From: Bryoerythrophyllum caledonicum
Taxonomy: Eukaryota; Streptophyta; Bryopsida; Pottiales; Pottiaceae
DNA: 64,000 nt
Assembly: GCA_963971425.1 (NCBI GenBank)
Contig: OZ020520.1
Span: 26,626,724-26,690,723 of the forward strand
Reading direction: 5' to 3'
Each line of letters starts with the position of its first letter. The stretch's first letter is position 1. Of this stretch, positions 1 to 11,470 are shown one piece after another. Below the pieces are notes generated by a model, which ran no database searches, was not told where the DNA came from, and saw only the letters and a program-made list of their open reading frames with translations. The translations under genes were made by a program, and so were the position numbers.

Positions 1-1806
1 AAAGTAAGTTATTTTTTGGAAATTGTGCGATAAAGTAAAAGTTCTGAAATATTTTTAGTTGGAAAATATTAATATTAGTAAAAATGATGGACCTATGACC
101 GTGGAGTAGGATGCATGAATCTTGCAAAGAAACTGTTGATTTTGGTAGTACATGTATGTTACGGTAGAGAAAAGTTGCATTTTTCAAATAGAAAGGCCTA
201 TCACCGTGGTGGTTAGTGTTTTCAATGATGACATGATATAATCTTTTGAGGTTGTAAATATAAAGGAAATGGAAAGTTAGAGAAGGTCAGTTAGAGAGAG
301 TTTGAGAGAGGGACAATGGGTGTTGGTTTAGGGCTAGGAAAAGAGGTAGTTGCAATGGGAGAATTATAAAGTACAGGAGAGGAGAGAGGTTAGGGAGTGT
401 CAAAAGAGGGACATAGAAAGCTAGGGAGAGTTAGAGAGGCTTATGGAAAAGGACAATTGGAGACAAATAAGTAAGGGTTTGGGGAGAGGGTCAATTGGAA
501 GGAGAGAGAGGGAGAGGAACATCAAAATCAAGGGAGAGGTAAAGCGTGCAATAGGGGGATGTTGAATTAGGGGGTCCAGAGAGAGTTAGAAAGAGTGAAG
601 AAAAATCAAGAGGACGATTAGTAGGAGGAAAAGTTAGGGAAAGGAACAACTGGAGGAAAATGCAATTGGGACAAGGAGAATAAGAGAGTAAGAGAGAGCA
701 ATCGAGAAAGCTGGGCACAATTGGACGGAGATTGAGGCGGCACAAAGAGAGTAGAAGAGATAAAAGAAACAAGGAAGAGTTTGGAAGATGGATAGTTGAA
801 TTGGCAGAGTTAATATTGACCGTTCTCTTATAATTTCAAAGCAAGTGAGAATCTCTATTCCTACTCGCCATCCCTCCCCTCAATCTCCGAGAAAATAGAA
901 CAAGAGGTCGGCAAGAACATGTTCATGTATGAACTACGTGGGTGGCCATTTTATTCTTACTGGCTTTTCATTATAGTTGAAAGGAACAAGACATTGATAG
1001 AATACAATTCATGATTACTCTGCATTATAGTATTTAAGGAGCATAATCCGTAAAACTTGTTTAATCTCATTTGAACTGAAACTATGAGTGTGCATGAAGG
1101 CATCTACCTTTGCACCTAATCCATAGACTACGTTGAATATGTATTAGAGGTGCTTTCAATACGTCTATGTACCACGCTTGCAGTGCCACTTATCTGACAT
1201 CTCCTTAAAGGAATGGCAGTCGCAGCTAGGAAACTAATCAATTGTCAACAAATATTTAGAAACATTGGAAATGCTTCTAGACTTGAAGGTCACAATGCAA
1301 TCCAGAGTTGAAGGCGGAACCATCATAATTCTACAGATCTTCCCACTCATTGATAGGGCAGAGGCACAACTGTTATGATATTTTGTAGTTGGAGCTGAAG
1401 GATTTTTTCAAACATGTTCTTCATGTACCTCTTAGTGGGACATTTTGTAGAATTGGAGGGAGGAGGATAATCACTCAAGTATATGGATATATCTTCTCCA
1501 AACACCTTTGATAAACGTGTCAAGCAGATTTGATGTTTTGCAACCTAGTTGTAGTTGTATGTGACTTTGGTGGAAGATCTTTGGCTTCTACAAGCACATA
1601 TTTGGAATGAGATTACAAATCTAATGTTGTGAAGTCAACAATTGTAGAATCAATTCGACGTGCCTTGAGCCAAGCACGTGAGATGCAGGTCTTGTCAGGG
1701 CGATGTCAGTCAATTTCTGAATGAGGTGGGAGATCTATTATTTATTTTAGAGAGGCATTGAAAACTTCTTCACATTCCAGGTGAGGTTCATGTGTGCAAT
1801 AGTCGC
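1..1806. other. Intergenic, no gene recognised; purine-rich tract
   Basis: I see no coding region. From about 240 to 790 the + strand is strongly purine-rich (repeated GAGAGAGG and GGAGAGAG words), so the opposite strand shows long pyrimidine-rich open frames that I regard as composition artefacts. The remainder is ordinary AT-rich DNA. The last 11 bases (1807-1817) are the left target-site duplication of the adjacent MULE-like element. Confidence 0.6.
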
Positions 1807-1817
1807 CAGCACCGGGC
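1807..1817. repeat. Left target-site duplication of the 14.1 kb MULE
   Basis: CAGCACCGGGC here matches CAGCATCGGGC at 15920-15930 with one mismatch. An 11 bp length is within the 9-11 bp range usual for MULE insertions. The two copies lie immediately outside terminal sequences that are inverted repeats of each other. Confidence 0.75.
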
Positions 1818-1867
1818 GGGGAATGCTATTTTGTGAGCAGTGAGCGGTGAGCGGTGAGCAGTGAGCA
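1818..1867 (+). repeat. Left terminal inverted repeat of MULE copy 1
   Basis: The sequence holds GCTATTTTGTGAGCAG and then GTGAGCGGTGAGCGGTGAGC-type tandem units. The reverse complement of 15868-15919 has the same core. A motif close to TATGGCCGTGGAT follows at about 1952 and recurs inside the other ends of this family. Confidence 0.75.
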
Positions 1868-2718
1868 GAAATAATGGGGTTTAGAGAAAAAAAAAGTGAG
1901 TTTTAAAACAAGTTTGTGTGCTGAAGACATTTTTTTAGCACACAAGAGGGTGTATGGCCGTGGATCATTTGATGCTATATTGAGTATGATGGTTAAAAAT
2001 AAAAGGATGACTTGCTGTAGTTTCATAAAATACCCTATGTTCGTGGATGAAAGGCTTCGCATTCTCATTATTAGAGTAATCCACAATTTGGTGTGTTCGC
2101 ATAATGTATAGTATACTTGAATGTTGATTTAAAGGGTTGGAATTTTGGATCTAGAGTTTAGGGTTTACGAAATGAAGATTGTATCAATATTTTCTAGTTT
2201 TACTAAGCCCTACAAAAACTACGTCTTCATGATTATCTATGCATATTTCTAATGAGATTTTCCAACCCTTTTTAGTATTGAAAAATTCATGTATCCATTT
2301 GCTCATTATATAACAAAATCGTGGATTTTACATCAAATGTATTTTTGTATGTATGGTTTACGGTACAAACAATATAGTGTATGTCGTTCAGTGTACATTT
2401 TATAATCCGACCTTGCCTTGAATATGCTACTAAATTCAGATGCATTACTCAATGACAGACTAGTTGACTAATCTATCTGACAGTTTCATATGCAGTTCCA
2501 AATTGCCATAAGTTTAAAGTTGTGATTGATGTGGTACATTATTTTGTGTCTAGATAGATTAGAAGATGGTAGCAAAATAAGAGGCATGTTTCAATTTAAA
2601 CTCGAATGGATACAATTAGAATGTTTAGGGTTTAGAGTATTCAGTTTGGATTGGCTTTAGTTGGAATGGCAAATAAGATCTTACTGAAGGAGAAATTGAC
2701 AATGACTACAAAGAACAA
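1868..2718. other. Subterminal MULE DNA, no gene recognised
   Basis: AT-rich DNA between the left terminal repeat and the 3' end of the ParB/methyltransferase-like gene. Short open frames on both strands have no exon signals or recognisable domains. It contains the family subterminal motif (about 1952 and a second degenerate copy near 2030). Confidence 0.5.
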
Positions 2719-5700
2719 CTACTCCGTGTCATCTGAACTACCCTCGCTTCCATTACCAACCTCTGCCTCTACCTCCACATAACGGAATACATCTTTGTGA
2801 TACCTCTCTCGCCGACGTGTTGGTGGAGGAGATTTCATAGTTGATTGTATCTCCGCAGTTCTCTTTGTCCAGATAGGTAAAGAGAAGGTAGAATCTGGAG
2901 ATGACAATAGCGGCAGAGCTCTGCAAAGAAACAGAGTAACAATGAGGTGCAAAGTTGATATTGATAACGTACAACGATTTTGAAATGAAACCAAAAAATC
3001 TTGAACTTGGGTTGAACTTACGTACAAGAAGGACTACGACTGCTTTTTTGCTTCTTCTGTGCTGGTTTCCCTTGAGTACGTCGCAAGTTCTTCCTCCTCT
3101 CCACTACCAATTCCGTGGCTGACTTTGGAATTAGCGGTGCGAGCAATGACTGGAAAATCTTTGAGTCTTCTTCGAAGGCCAAGACATGGAGGCCCATTGA
3201 TTGACACACCCGAATAGTTGGACCTAGGTAGTACATATCAATAGAGAAGAAAAATTAGAAGTGAATAATAAAAATAAATTAGTTTATGGCATACATAAAG
3301 GAATGCTTACCTGTAGAGGCATTCCAATCTAAGACAATATCCCCACTTCTTGTGAGGGATTCAAGAATGGTCTTCATGAGATCAACCGCTTTCTCACGAG
3401 CTCCTCGCCATGGTGAGTCCCCGTGCATGAGCTGTGAAGCAACGTTCACCGGATTGAACAAGATGTCGAGCTCAACAAGTGGAGAGCGAACTGAGAATTT
3501 CGAGACGATGGGAGTGTCACGAACAAATAGCTGAACACAAAATCTTGTCCCCTGCGAAAGAAACAATATATATAATTATGGATTAGATACACCAAAAAGA
3601 AGCTTAAGACTAAAGCTAATAATTATCAAAAAATGCTATAGAGTACTTACTGTCGCAGAGGGATCTCGAGGCAAAGCTAAAGGCAGCTCGTTCAATGCCC
3701 ACCAATCGATGAGTAGCTTGAAGTCGTATGTAGAAGCACATTCATCAATTTCAAGTTGTAGATCTCTATCATTTGGATGAAGCAGAAGCAAAGCAGCGTT
3801 GTCATAAAGATAAGTGTCAGCAAACTCAAAAATAGTATCAATATAATTATCTGGCCTCGAATTCCACGAAGGAATGGCATCAACAGATTGAGAGATCCGA
3901 GGTACCGGTAAATTTTCTGGAATGTCAGCCACAATTAGATCCAATCCAGTGTGTTTGCAACTATCATTGGAAACTTCCCACGTTCTACCTGCACCAACCT
4001 GCAAGCAAGAAATCCAATGGGTGTAAACAAATGCAGTTCAGTGTAATGGAGGGAATGCGATAAACAAATAAGAATAACAAAGACTAACCTTTGAAATGAA
4101 CTGATGTAGTTGCTCCCATAGTTGGGGTGGGCCTCTTGCCTTCGAGAGAGGCTGCATGATAGAGAAGAGTGATATATTTTTGATGAAACACTCTGATGAG
4201 ACAACTGGCAACGGAGCAACGGAAGACTCAGAAAACTGAAATTGTCGTTGCTTGCGCTGTTGGACTTCCATCCTTGTAACTTCAACTAGGCTGGAACCAG
4301 CGGCTTGAGAGGATGCCACAATTGGAGGAGAATTCCATGCCAAGACCTCGTTTCTAGTCATACCTGTTGGATCAGGCATCAAGGAAAGATTTAAGGTGTC
4401 TCTCTCAGCAAGGGCAGCTACAACTGCTGCTTCAATCTCAGCCTTCTTCGCAGCCTCCGCATCTCTGATGAGCTTTTCCTTGTCAGCTTTCGAAAGCCGC
4501 TTCTTCTTACCGGAGGTCTCCTCTTGAGCTAACACCGGTGGGGATGAAGACTGCTCTACAATTTCGAACTCCGGCTCCCCTAGTGGAGATGAAACATGCA
4601 GTATTGAAACCTCTGTAAGACCTTGAAATAGCTCCTTCTCCGCATCCGGAACAAAATTCGCGGAGCATTCCAAGTACCATCCACCACCATGTAAAACTTG
4701 AGTGGAATACCTCTTCTTCTGAACCTCTGTGAAGATGGACAAGTCTGATGAAGGCTGAATCCAAGTTGAAAGAAATGAAGGACATAGTGGTTGCTGAAGC
4801 ACGTTCTTTGGTATCAGCTCCCTTACAATGTACCTGTAGAAATAAATTTTGAGTAAATTAAGCCACTCAAAGTCGAAATATATTTGAACTAAAATAAAAG
4901 AGTATAGAATACAAGAGACAAACCTGTATAGAAGCCGTTTAATGGCGAGGTCAGCTCCAGGCAACTCATCGAACTTTGTATTCTTCTGAAATGGTGGTTT
5001 CAAACCTGGATGCACAATAACCATGAATGCCTTCTCCCATAATATCATGCGCCATTTTTCCACATACTCGGAGGGCTTTTCAATACCAGACGAAGCGTCC
5101 CAGTTCACTGAAATCGTGCCCGTTGCACAAATTTTGTCAAAATGGGCGATGAATTTGTCCTCCAACTGGTATCAGAAATTACAAAAGTTAGACCTCCTAC
5201 TTATTACTCAAGATAAAAAGACTTCAAGTGACATGAAAATGAACTCAAGGTGTACCTGAGCCCAAAATGTTGCACGATTGAGAAAGGAATCAAGTGCGCC
5301 ATCTTTAAACTGCGTAGCTGGAAAGCGGAAAGCTGACCGAACCATTGAAGGAGAGTTCCAGAAATGCAACCACCTAGCTTTGAAACGAGGCTCCACCGCG
5401 GCGGTTGCCACCTTTTGTAACTTCTCGATGGTCATTTCTGTCTTCTTGAAATGACTGAAATGGAAATTGATCTGCAGAAAATCAAAAATTCAAAATCAAA
5501 TAACTGTAGAACGAAGTAAACGATTGTTAAGTTTACGAAATTAAAGAATAGAGAACACACAACAATACAACACACAATAGCATAGAAACTCTACCTCATT
5601 AATGAAGTCCTTGCCGTTCTTGGGATTGGCGACTGCAAGGTATTTCTGAAAGTCTTTGCTCTTGATTGACTTGACGATGTTTGCTGCAGCATCGCTCATG

Positions 5701-8700
5701 ACCCTCCACACTCCTTTTGCACTTCTATCCTCCGACGTGGTCTTCTTCTCATAATCAATTGCCGCCTCATCAGATGCGCGAGCAATATCTTGCTGCAATC
5801 ATAACAAAATTAGTTTGATTAAGAAAAAAAACTAAAAATTGGTTTCAATGCTCGTAAAAATAAATGTGTATGAAGTGCCATCAATACCCGGTATAAGAAC
5901 GATATAAAAACATCAACCGTTAACGGAAACCATGCTGCACGGGACTGCCGCACTTTCAAGCACGTCTTGAATTCCTCCGACGTCAAAAGATCCTTGAAAT
6001 CTTCCAACCTGAGCCCACCATAATACCGAATGCGTTGAAGTTTTGCTGGAAGGCTGGTCTTCACAAAATCATTATGGGTTGACCTGTAAAATCATACGTA
6101 TTGGATTAGTTCTTTAAAGACTCCAATTTCATACAAGATGTCAAATTATGCATGGCTAAAAGGATAAATGTTAGAGAATGTACCAATTCACGTCGTGCAT
6201 GTAGTTGAGTAGCACCGATATCCGTCCGGTCGGGTTCAGTACAATGCATTGAACAACATAATGCCAATGAGGGTCGTCGCAATACTGTTCTGAAATAAAA
6301 CGCCACCACGCGTTGAACCTGTGATTTCCGTCCCAGACAAAAAACATTTTGCCACTAAATGCAGCAAACTCTGGATTAGACTTCAACATCTCCTCAAACT
6401 TCTCATTTGCTGCAGTCCAATGTGCATCCCACGTTGACATGATCTGAGAGGTAACATCGCGAGTTAGCTCTCGGTCATCATAGATAGAGATGTAGAATGC
6501 ACGATCTCCATCAATGTAGCCTCCCTCAAAGCGTTTCTGCAAAGCACAGACGTCAATTTCTTGAATTGGCCGCACTCGAGGTAGGGCAATCATCCTACAA
6601 AGAGGCACGTGAAATAGAGCCTTCGTAACGCGCATGTTCTCTAGGACTGTCACAAAATTGGACTTCTGATGAAGTCGTCTAGCTCTTTCGCCCTCAGGCG
6701 AACTTATCAATCCATCCGGGCACTTTGGTGACGAATCCTCAGAGTCGGTCGTTGGAACGTTCTACAATACATGAATCATATTAGTTAGGAGATATATAAC
6801 AATGGGAGATAATATGCATGCATGGGAATCTAAACGAAGCAAACCTGAATATCCGGGCTGTCAACTGGATCCTTGCCGTCTGGAGTGAATTCTTGATCTT
6901 CCTAACTCAAGCAAATACTATAGAATTTAGAAAAAATGTTTCTTCAAGTTAGAAATCTCTATTTCAAATTAAAGCAACTTCATGAACAAAAAGCCATTGT
7001 AAATTTCACTGAAATTGAGTAGGTTTAAAGTCTTCGAAGGAATACCTCGGCATTTGGTGCTGAAGGAAATGGTGGTGAACTTTCCACCATGTCGTCCCTT
7101 GTGTTTATCTACAAAAGGAAATATAAGTAAATGAAAATAAATAGAAGCGTTCCTGACTAAACTCAAGCAAGTGCACAAGCTCTTAAACGCTGCGGTGGGA
7201 GGCCTCGCATACGAGGCCTGAAGATAATTGAAGAATCCGGTACTACAAGTTGTCGAGTATCTAAGAGAAATTTTCAACGAATCCGGTCGAACAAGCTGTT
7301 CTGGCTTAAATGGGCAAAAACGTATGAACAAGAATGTATGAAGAAGAGTAAACAAGTATGAACGTGCTGCAATCGCGAAGAAATATGAGCAAAACCAATG
7401 TATGATCACGACTCAAACGAGGTCAACGAAGTATGATCATGACTCAAACGAGGTCAACGGTGGCTCGTCATGAGCGAGACCATGGAATAGGTGATGAGAA
7501 TATGAAGCACTTAAATGCTGCCGAGGGAGGCCTCGCATACGAGGCCTGGTGTATTTTCTGCAACCCGGTCCTACAGAGCCAAGAGAAGATCAAAATCAAG
7601 ACTGACCTACCCGGAACCCAGTCCTACACTGCCGACAGATGATCAGAATCGGAACTGACCCACGAGGCCTCGTATACGAGGCCTTCCTAAACCGACACAA
7701 ATTTGGTCCTTCACAGGAACACTTTCGTCATCAAGATCGGGACTACTGCACTCACAATAAACATGAGCACATTGTTCTTTAAGCAGCCAAGGCAACCCTC
7801 GTATACGAGGCCTGCAGGTAATGACAAGAATCATATGTTGAGATTGAACATTTACTCGAAAACTGACAAAGAAGCAGAGGGCGGACATGTACGACATACA
7901 CTGCCACGCATGTAATGCGAGGCCTGCAGGATTTCACAAGTATGAACGTCCTACATGACTCATGAACGAGAGAGTCGAGACTGTTTCACTACAAATAATG
8001 AGTTGCGGATGGACTAATAAAGCTGCCGAGGGAGGAAGTGTAGGATTTAGACTGCTGTGACGAATATGGAAACGAACTTTATTCGTATCCATGCACACGG
8101 TCCAAATGGCTAACGAGGGAGGCCTCGCATGCGAGGCCTGCAGGATGTTCCACGGCTCAGGTACCTCATGACTGCAGACTGTCAGAATCGAAACTGCCTC
8201 ACTGGAAAAAACAAGTTCCAATCGAACTAATCAAGATGCTGATGGAGGAAATCTCGGACCTACACCGCTGTGAAGTGTTACTGTTCAGCGTCGCATTTAA
8301 GTCAACGACGATCTAAATGCAGTAATCGTCACCAGGTTATTCACCGCTGTGGTAGGCCTCGCATACGAGGCTTACAGTTGTATTTTATTTTTGGTCCTAC
8401 ATTCTTGCTAGCCGTCCCACTAAAGTCATCATGGACCGTGAAATAGAATGCACATGAACTAGAATGCAAATGCTATAGAATGCACATGACCTACAATAGT
8501 CGACTGCAATAGTCGAATGCATGACCTACAATATGCATTAGAATGCACATGAACTAGAATGCATGAACTATAATGCAACGAACTGAACTGGAATGCATTA
8601 ACTAGAATCCAACGAACTGAACTAGAATGCATGAACTAGAATGCATCAACTAGAATGCATCAACTAGAGTGCATCAACTAGAATAGCCACATTCGGCCCT

Positions 8701-10815
8701 ACAAGTCAATCACGAGCATATCTATAACGAGCAGGTCCTCACTGAAACTTAACAGGAATTGACCTACGACATGACCACATTTTTCGCATGAACTGCAAAT
8801 CAAACTCTGCGCTATCAACTGATCTACATGCTAAAGGGAACAAAGGAGTGAGGCCTCGTAAGCGAGGATTGTATTTACAAGTCGAAAACGGTCCTAAGTT
8901 GATGCAATGTCGACGACGAACTTCTCGAATTTCTAAAATCGACTTATCAAATATATGATCCAGCAGTGCTATCCTACCTGTCTAGACTCACGTACATGCT
9001 AATGACAGCTGGCGAAGAAGGCCTCGTGAACGAGGTCTTCCAATGACTTCAACTCTTGGTTCTCTCGCAAGGAAAACGTTGAACTGATTTTTCCGTTTAA
9101 AAACTGATTTTTCTCACACCTGAAAAACTTGGACTTCCATCCTTGTAACTAAATCCGAAGACACACTGAAGTCGACAAGTCACTTTGGTTCACTCACACT
9201 AAAGTCAAGAAGTCACAAACACCAAAAGAGGCGATGCTCACACGGCTGCTACAGAAAAACCGGATGATATGAAGACAAGTTTATTTGCGGTCCAAATGAC
9301 CTTCAGTAAATCTTCAGTAAACTCTCTTTGAAATCACTGGTACTAAAGTACGTAAATCTTCTGGAACCCCTCTTCGTAAACTTTACAGAAAACCCTAATC
9401 AAAAACAGATTTGTACTTTCAAAGACATTTCAACAAAGAAGCCTCGCTGTGAACACTCACATTAAGCGAAATCGGGAGAACACTGAAAACGCAATCGACA
9501 CGACATCCCCACCCCAAACCCAAAATCCATTACAATCCTACTTGAATCATATCAACATACCTCAGTGCTTGTTATTGGTGAGCTCGTTCCCGCCATCCCC
9601 TTGCTCCCAGGTTCAGATCCCTGCCACACCCACAGAATACGTTAGTCAGTGCACAAAAAATTCAATGAAACCTTTGTGTCCTAACAAATGCTATGTCGCT
9701 GAGAGTTCAGGTGGCGCAGGTCTATGTGCAAGCAGTGAGCAAATGAGGATCTTGCTCGGATCGTTTTAGGGTAATGGTACTCGACGATCAACTGTTGGAT
9801 GATTAAGTCATCCACTGATTTTCATCCGAACTGTTCTTGCAAGTTGATGACCGCTGAACATTGGAACAAAATTATACTATAGCATGATGCATTTGATTCA
9901 TGATAGACAACCAAACCCTTTGGCATCGTGTTCACAATCTTTAAGTCCTACGGAGCCGATTCTCACGAAAGATTGTGTCCGAACAATGCATCAGTAATTT
10001 ATAACGTTGCAACTTGTTCAAGCAAAAATCTTAAGGATGATATTTAATACTTATATATAATGGTACTTGGGAACTTGAAACAGTATGCTTTTCAAATATT
10101 TCTTTCACAAATACCACATGCTTCATTATGACAACCGATTTTGAACTTGTGACACACTAACTTGGTGGCAATTAGTTAAAATAATAAATGCTATCTTCAT
10201 TACCCAACTTCAGGTGATTGGTGAAATGATAATAGGGCAATGTTCTATGAGCAACAAATGAGAATTGTAACTGTATCTGTATGAAACAAGATGACAAATG
10301 CTTACCTCTCTTCTTGATGGGGTTGATTGTGGAGATGTTGTTTTCCGCGGTATGTTGTTACAATGTCCTCCACTTTCTCCAGCAACTTCTGCCTGACAAA
10401 CCCATATCAAAAATGTTCTAATTAACAAAGTTAAATAATTTGGGCTTCACAAAGTGTATACTAAGTTGGCATGATATATAATTGATGCAATACTGAGAGC
10501 CAACTTTTGCGCACACATGCAATAGGACCTTCATGTAAATCTCAGCAACAAAGCACTTACCATCATCGGAGACGATGACTCGCCTTCATTGTCTTCAATG
10601 TTCGGAAGTTTGCAATCACTATCACGCTCGGAAGAGTTAAATGACAACACCTTCGCTGTTTCAGATATGTCTACCTGAGCAATACATGCCTTGGGCTTTT
10701 CCATCCTAGATCTCTGCAGCTGCTTACGACTCGAAAAGAGAATACCTCTCCTCCTTCGTCTCTTCTTCCTCTCACTCACTTGAACAAGGCAGTCGTTGCT
10801 ACAAATCCTAGACAT
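2719..10815 (-). CDS. ParB/DGNHR-like and N6/N4-methyltransferase-like protein, 15 exons
   Basis: Minus-strand exons: 10815-10561, 10392-10306, 9620-9561, 7108-7046, 6901-6845, 6761-6184, 6083-5888, 5792-5595, 5471-5256, 5165-4924, 4833-4089, 3998-3651, 3551-3311, 3223-3022, 2920-2719. Every junction is GT-AG, phases agree throughout, and the sum is 3,690 nt (1,229 residues, no internal stop). Residues 16-23 are a run of K/R, a likely nuclear signal. Residues 318-322 are DGNHR, the signature of ParB/DGQHR-type nuclease-fold domains. A charged, probably coiled-coil stretch lies at about 760-800. Near the C-terminus, DIPE (924-927) sits where N6/N4 methyltransferases have DPPY, and SGDIVLDWNASTG (1084-1096) resembles the AdoMet-binding GDLVLDPFxGSGT motif, so the fold looks like a methyltransferase with an altered active site. 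ParB-methylase fusions are known in bacteria and phages. It is divergent from the MULE transposase. The role is unknown; I infer DNA binding or self-recognition. The C-terminus is acidic. Confidence 0.75.
7402..7459. repeat. Tandem duplication of about 29 bp
   Basis: ATGATCACGACTCAAACGAG and its following bases occur twice in direct succession with one or two changes. The duplication is intronic, at the edge of the palindrome array. Confidence 0.7.
8440..8680. repeat. Minisatellite of GAATGCATGAACTA units
   Basis: Degenerate tandem units of 13-18 bp built on GAATGCATGAACTA or GAATGCACATGAACTA, inside the large intron and between palindrome copies. No coding content. Confidence 0.75.
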
Positions 10816-11470
10816 TTGAGAATTGCCAAAGCTCCTAGCCTACGACTTAACTAAATCGGAAATGATTCATTTGAAGATGTTGCTCATTAAAATCAACCGA
10901 AATCCAATGTCGACACCACAATTCATTAATTTAATCCCCATAGCAACTATATTGCAATAAGTATTTCTAGAAATTGCTAATCGTAGCTACCTATCTGTCA
11001 TCCGATGGAATTTACCTCATTTTTTGCTTCGCATTCACTTATATAATGAATAACATAACCTCTATGAGCTATTTAAACCTATATTAGATCCGCAACAACT
11101 ACTAAGTACACAATGATTTCAAATGTGGAGCGCAGTATATTAACCTCCTCTACTTAATTATAACATAAGTGCGTTTTTGAATTTACTATTGTTCGCCTTC
11201 TCCTCATAGCATTGCACTAAAAATTCATCACTTAGTTCTATTTCATGTCCACAAGGCCACCATTTTGAAATCTGTCAGTTTCCGTGAACTATTCGTTGTA
11301 CATCTTGCTTAAACCGGATCTAGACTTGCCTTCGTTATCAAATATCGTGCCCATGCTTTTCATCCAAAATCGGTCAGTCCGAAATCCCTGGTTGTTTTAG
11401 AATATATATCAAATTACATCTCTTACTCTAAATCTCTCATTCCATTGTATTGCTTCTACAGTTCTTCGTA
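10816..11470. promoter_or_regulatory. Bidirectional intergenic region of the MULE copy 1
   Basis: This 655 bp spacer separates the start codons of two divergent genes, so it should hold both promoters. It is AT-rich; TATATATC-like sequence occurs at about 11402, some 70 bp before the transposase ATG. MULE copy 4 has a comparable 610 bp spacer (62712-63321). I see no palindrome copies in it. Confidence 0.5.

Larger units (their letters stand above)
7197..9042. repeat. Intronic array of GGCCTCGNATACGAGGCC palindromes
   Basis: About nine copies of a near-perfect 20 bp palindrome (form AGGCCTCG-NATA-CGAGGCCT, with decayed copies) lie at about 7200, 7528, 7664, 7796, 7906, 8119, 8353, 8851 and 9021. 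All are inside the 2.45 kb third intron of the ParB/methyltransferase-like gene. They sit in longer degenerate units (often GCTGCCGAGGGAGGCC before and TGCAGGAT or GGTCCTAC after) spaced irregularly by 100-500 bp. I find none elsewhere in the window. They are good candidates for binding sites of a dimeric element-encoded protein. Confidence 0.85.

Noticed and set aside
491-772. Leucine- and serine-rich minus-strand open frame
   Set aside because: It arises from the purine-rich tract on the opposite strand.
7046-7090. ATG at 7090 as the start of the ParB/methyltransferase-like gene
   Set aside because: A strong acceptor (TTTCCTTTTGTAG) lies just upstream, the frame is open through it, and three upstream exons end in matching phase 0.
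9555-9650. tRNA-like B box (GGTTCAGATCCC) suggesting a SINE
   Set aside because: The minus strand has a clean exon here (9620-9561, GT-AG, phase 0) that fits the ParB-like gene, and no tail or duplication is visible.
10306-10815. Separate small K/R-rich gene divergent from the transposase
   Set aside because: Donor sites and phases link it to the downstream ParB/methyltransferase exons.
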